Shown here in pieces: positions 14,001 to 14,953 of a stretch of 14,953 nucleotides of DNA. The translations under genes and the position numbers were made by a program. How positions within the stretch are numbered: the first letter of the stretch is position 1; each line of letters opens with the position of its first letter. This stretch comes from Bryobacterales bacterium. GTDB taxonomy: Bacteria > Acidobacteriota > Terriglobia > Bryobacterales > Bryobacteraceae. The notes beneath the pieces were generated by a model. That model ran no database searches, was not told the origin of the DNA, and saw only the letters and a program-made list of their open reading frames with translations. The stretch spans positions 1 through 14,953 of the forward strand of contig JANXQZ010000440.1 of assembly GCA_025353235.1 (NCBI GenBank). Reading direction: 5' to 3'.

Positions 14001-14953
14001 GTCAGTCAAGATGTCCGTGATGGGCAGGCCGGAGCACGTATCGAACTCCGCGTTTACGCCGCCGAAGAACTGGTCCGCGGTCGAGTAATCGTATGTGAAG
14101 TTAGCGTTCACCGAAGGCGATCCTCCAGTATTCTTAAGCCAAACCCGAATTCCCGCGCCGATATCCTGCATCGAAGCCGTAACCGGAGAAGGCACGCTTT
14201 CCTGAATAGTGATCTGGTCGGGACTGTCGTAGCTGGCGACCGTGCAGTAGTTTCCCGCGCAGCTGGGGCTGGTGCCCAGGATCTGAAGCTTTGAGCCCGC
14301 TGCCCGGTTTGCGAAAAACTTGATGGCGCGCGTATTCTCGCTTACCCACGTCACCTTGTTGCCGCTCACCGTGACCGTAGGAGTGTTGTAAGTGCTCACG
14401 GCATTCTTTGAAAGCGGCTGCGACTGGATCCCCCATCCCGAGTACATCGGGGCGGGATAATTGCTTGGCACTGCCACTTCCCCAAACGAGGTAGGGCATG
14501 AAATATCGATCGAATCGGTAGCGCAAGTTTGGCCGCTATCGAGCGACATGCAAGCTTGCAGCATGCCGCCGTTACTCGTCGAACAGAACGCTCTCAGCCG
14601 CACATCCACCGGCTCTGGGGATGCATCGAAGGAAGCGTGCGCTGAGTTAAACGTGCCGGGTGCCCACGGCAGGAACAACGGAGCGTTGGGAGTAACAGTT
14701 GTTGCAAACACGCTGCTGGATTGATTGGCAAGCGCATTCACGGCATTGGTCCAGGATCCGTTTAGATCCCGCGCGTAGGTAAATACTTGCCGCACGCCGG
14801 CGGTGTTCAGGAGGTCCTTGGGCCCGGTTACCCTCTTGATCAGCACGCCTGTCAAGGGATCGATATAGGTCTTGGTTTTATCCATCCAGTCGATGGTCGG
14901 GACTGCCACATTACCGAAGGCCCCCGCATCGAAGGCGGGAAACTCGGGGTAGC
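11013..14953 (-). CDS. Very large, probably exported cysteine-rich beta protein, 5'-truncated
   Basis: At least 1312 residues are visible. The frame is open to the window edge, and residues before the possible GTG at 14909 (YPEFPAFDAGAFGN) look coding, so the true start lies outside. No enzymatic motif is recognised. The opening DWMDKTKTYIDPLTGVLIKR is a phrase I associate with large acidobacterial extracellular proteins. About 22 cysteines, many in short pairs (SCAGNYC, LQCISGC, CSSRQEAC), suggest disulfides outside the cytoplasm. Near visible residues 552-642 is a module with PAHGM, VTISGGAGAWTAANGTW and DADHFTIP, resembling the short FCCH-like or tail-fibre-type beta repeats (HG...GD.V.ISG...NGT....D..TF). 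A second follows at about 643-735 (HRLQDGD, TTFGVYSDTQLTVPVSG), and an N-terminal segment (VTVSGNKVTWVSENTRAIKF) may be a third. The C-terminal 100 residues (ARFGYAENGPPSSLFC to GPLEAVAVP) resemble a fibronectin-III-like sandwich. No sorting signal is seen at the C-terminus. Confidence 0.8.
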   Translation of the reverse strand, partial: YPEFPAFDAGAFGNVAVPTIDWMDKTKTYIDPLTGVLIKRVTGPKDLLNTAGVRQVFTYARDLNGSWTNAVNALANQSSSVFATTVTPNAPLFLPWAPGTFNSAHASFDASPEPVDVRLRAFCSTSNGGMLQACMSLDSGQTCATDSIDISCPTSFGEVAVPSNYPAPMYSGWGIQSQPLSKNAVSTYNTPTVTVSGNKVTWVSENTRAIKFFANRAAGSKLQILGTSPSCAGNYCTVASYDSPDQITIQESVPSPVTASMQDIGAGIRVWLKNTGGSPSVNANFTYDYSTADQFFGGVNAEFDTCSGLPITDILTDAAGNPLSAPLSGYLCNIGEQGPADLMLWIPSTGEARLMSTYATGDGNRYYPPGNPFSASDSKSLFATDRVGNLWKGTLNSTAGVYREYVPVSGVNVPDNVTWTNLSATSTSVEQQLQALGVAATTAYASGLFTKPSFIGIVGGYALYDSKTSQDGRDGPCIRIRTLGDTNQIVDAVTSFDKYPMRWGACHAGPAGNGSLLNLTVNAAIAHDSTSNPLAGPWRLTITQVHRGGGWQSFSEAITAATSANVVQFTAPAHGMDPNYNASGFGSPALVGPMVTISGGAGAWTAANGTWIANVAIGDADHFTIPALNTSAFGAMTGSLRVSAAPPIIHSVAQSISQTTPAVVSIVVSVQNETLPQDHRLQDGDPIGFGSDASKSQYFAKVTGYSKTTFGVYSDTQLTVPVSGAALQNFTGSVYLAETCPANLDPQWVTGMPLDTGAVGARCISFRVAGEPCSLFANPGESAKYPCKSDPSNVTKSGLQDLQPGDAIRDLGRNGYTETMVLVKKVKNSETDLELTFMRWTPNKVGGGDDHLTYPYSSTHDFGWTPYLVPSNSHSPATAWLDANDPTHTFLSADPNYASQHGDFGHGNAPGLVTFAAGQGGPGETPDSIVNKNIRDLLATPLTYKKNEAPVWADSASTQLSYGYHIQTYPGHRQVGAPLQENVWKGDWNSMNPSFGGSQTDGGGLIGGITISNIRGTAYDSGSSTAHVYKISNVVGAFDRKRTPTYAWAGRFMFKDKSGPGSAISDADSWQYCVADNAGECRPGSAKNDVFLVAPIFYDAAGTCYTNTFNYMAPCFIGANPMGGWATQVQIDPIDSTGRRFRKLTQGLSAPGLQWTFTTWLQTPGGKWGFFSAPYVNGLRNDYFAMKLPPWPGSLQGQDANNRSNFIPISRRLPASPGSQYARARFGYAENGPPSSLFCSSRQEACSTEIPASAAGDPYSFVAEAGTHLQCISGCTVAIPAISGRIVYFMIDRLDGSGNITSTGPLEAVAVP

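Noticed and set aside
1..14953. CRISPR arrays, insertion sequences, integrases, tRNA or rRNA genes, and phage defence modules other than the toxin-antitoxin pair.
   Set aside because: No regularly spaced repeats, transposase motifs, terminal inverted repeats or RNA gene signatures were recognised on either strand by eye.

Overview
The window looks like a piece of a large, moderately GC-rich bacterial chromosome, most plausibly an acidobacterium of the Solibacter/Bryobacter type. That is an inference from gene style: a giant multi-PAS cytosolic kinase paired with an Rcp1-like receiver, a very large cysteine-rich beta protein of a type I associate with that group, and single-domain VOC and DUF1697 genes. 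No rRNA, tRNA, CRISPR array, insertion sequence or phage gene was seen. Almost all of the sequence is coding.

Left end (1-1209): a DUF1697 gene runs leftwards off the window edge. Divergent from it, after only 27 bases, is a tandem pair of PhnB-like VOC (glyoxalase/bleomycin-resistance fold) genes reading rightwards. The first VOC gene carries one in-frame TGA where the family has a glycine codon and is otherwise intact, so it looks freshly broken. The second is intact and overlaps the first by an ATGA.

Middle (1206-8966): a two-component pair on the minus strand. A GTG-started soluble kinase of about 2422 residues carries roughly 14 PAS domains, one shortened GAF domain and, most unusually, two complete HisKA-HATPase cores: one internal (His439) and one C-terminal (His2210). 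It is followed, with a GTGA overlap, by a stand-alone receiver of the Rcp1 type. A promoter-like sequence, a good ribosome binding site and an inverted repeat lie just upstream of the kinase.

Right part (9160-14953): an apparent minus-strand operon of a Phd/YefM-like antitoxin, a VapC-type PIN toxin and a full-length AlaX-type alanyl-tRNA editing protein. It is driven by a sigma70-like promoter embedded in a perfect 9-bp inverted repeat, a strong candidate for the autoregulatory operator; the predicted transcript is leaderless or nearly so. Upstream of it is the end of a very large, probably exported protein whose start lies outside the window.

The parts most worth following up are the double-core kinase, the toxin-AlaX linkage with its operator, and the single-base disruption of the first VOC gene.
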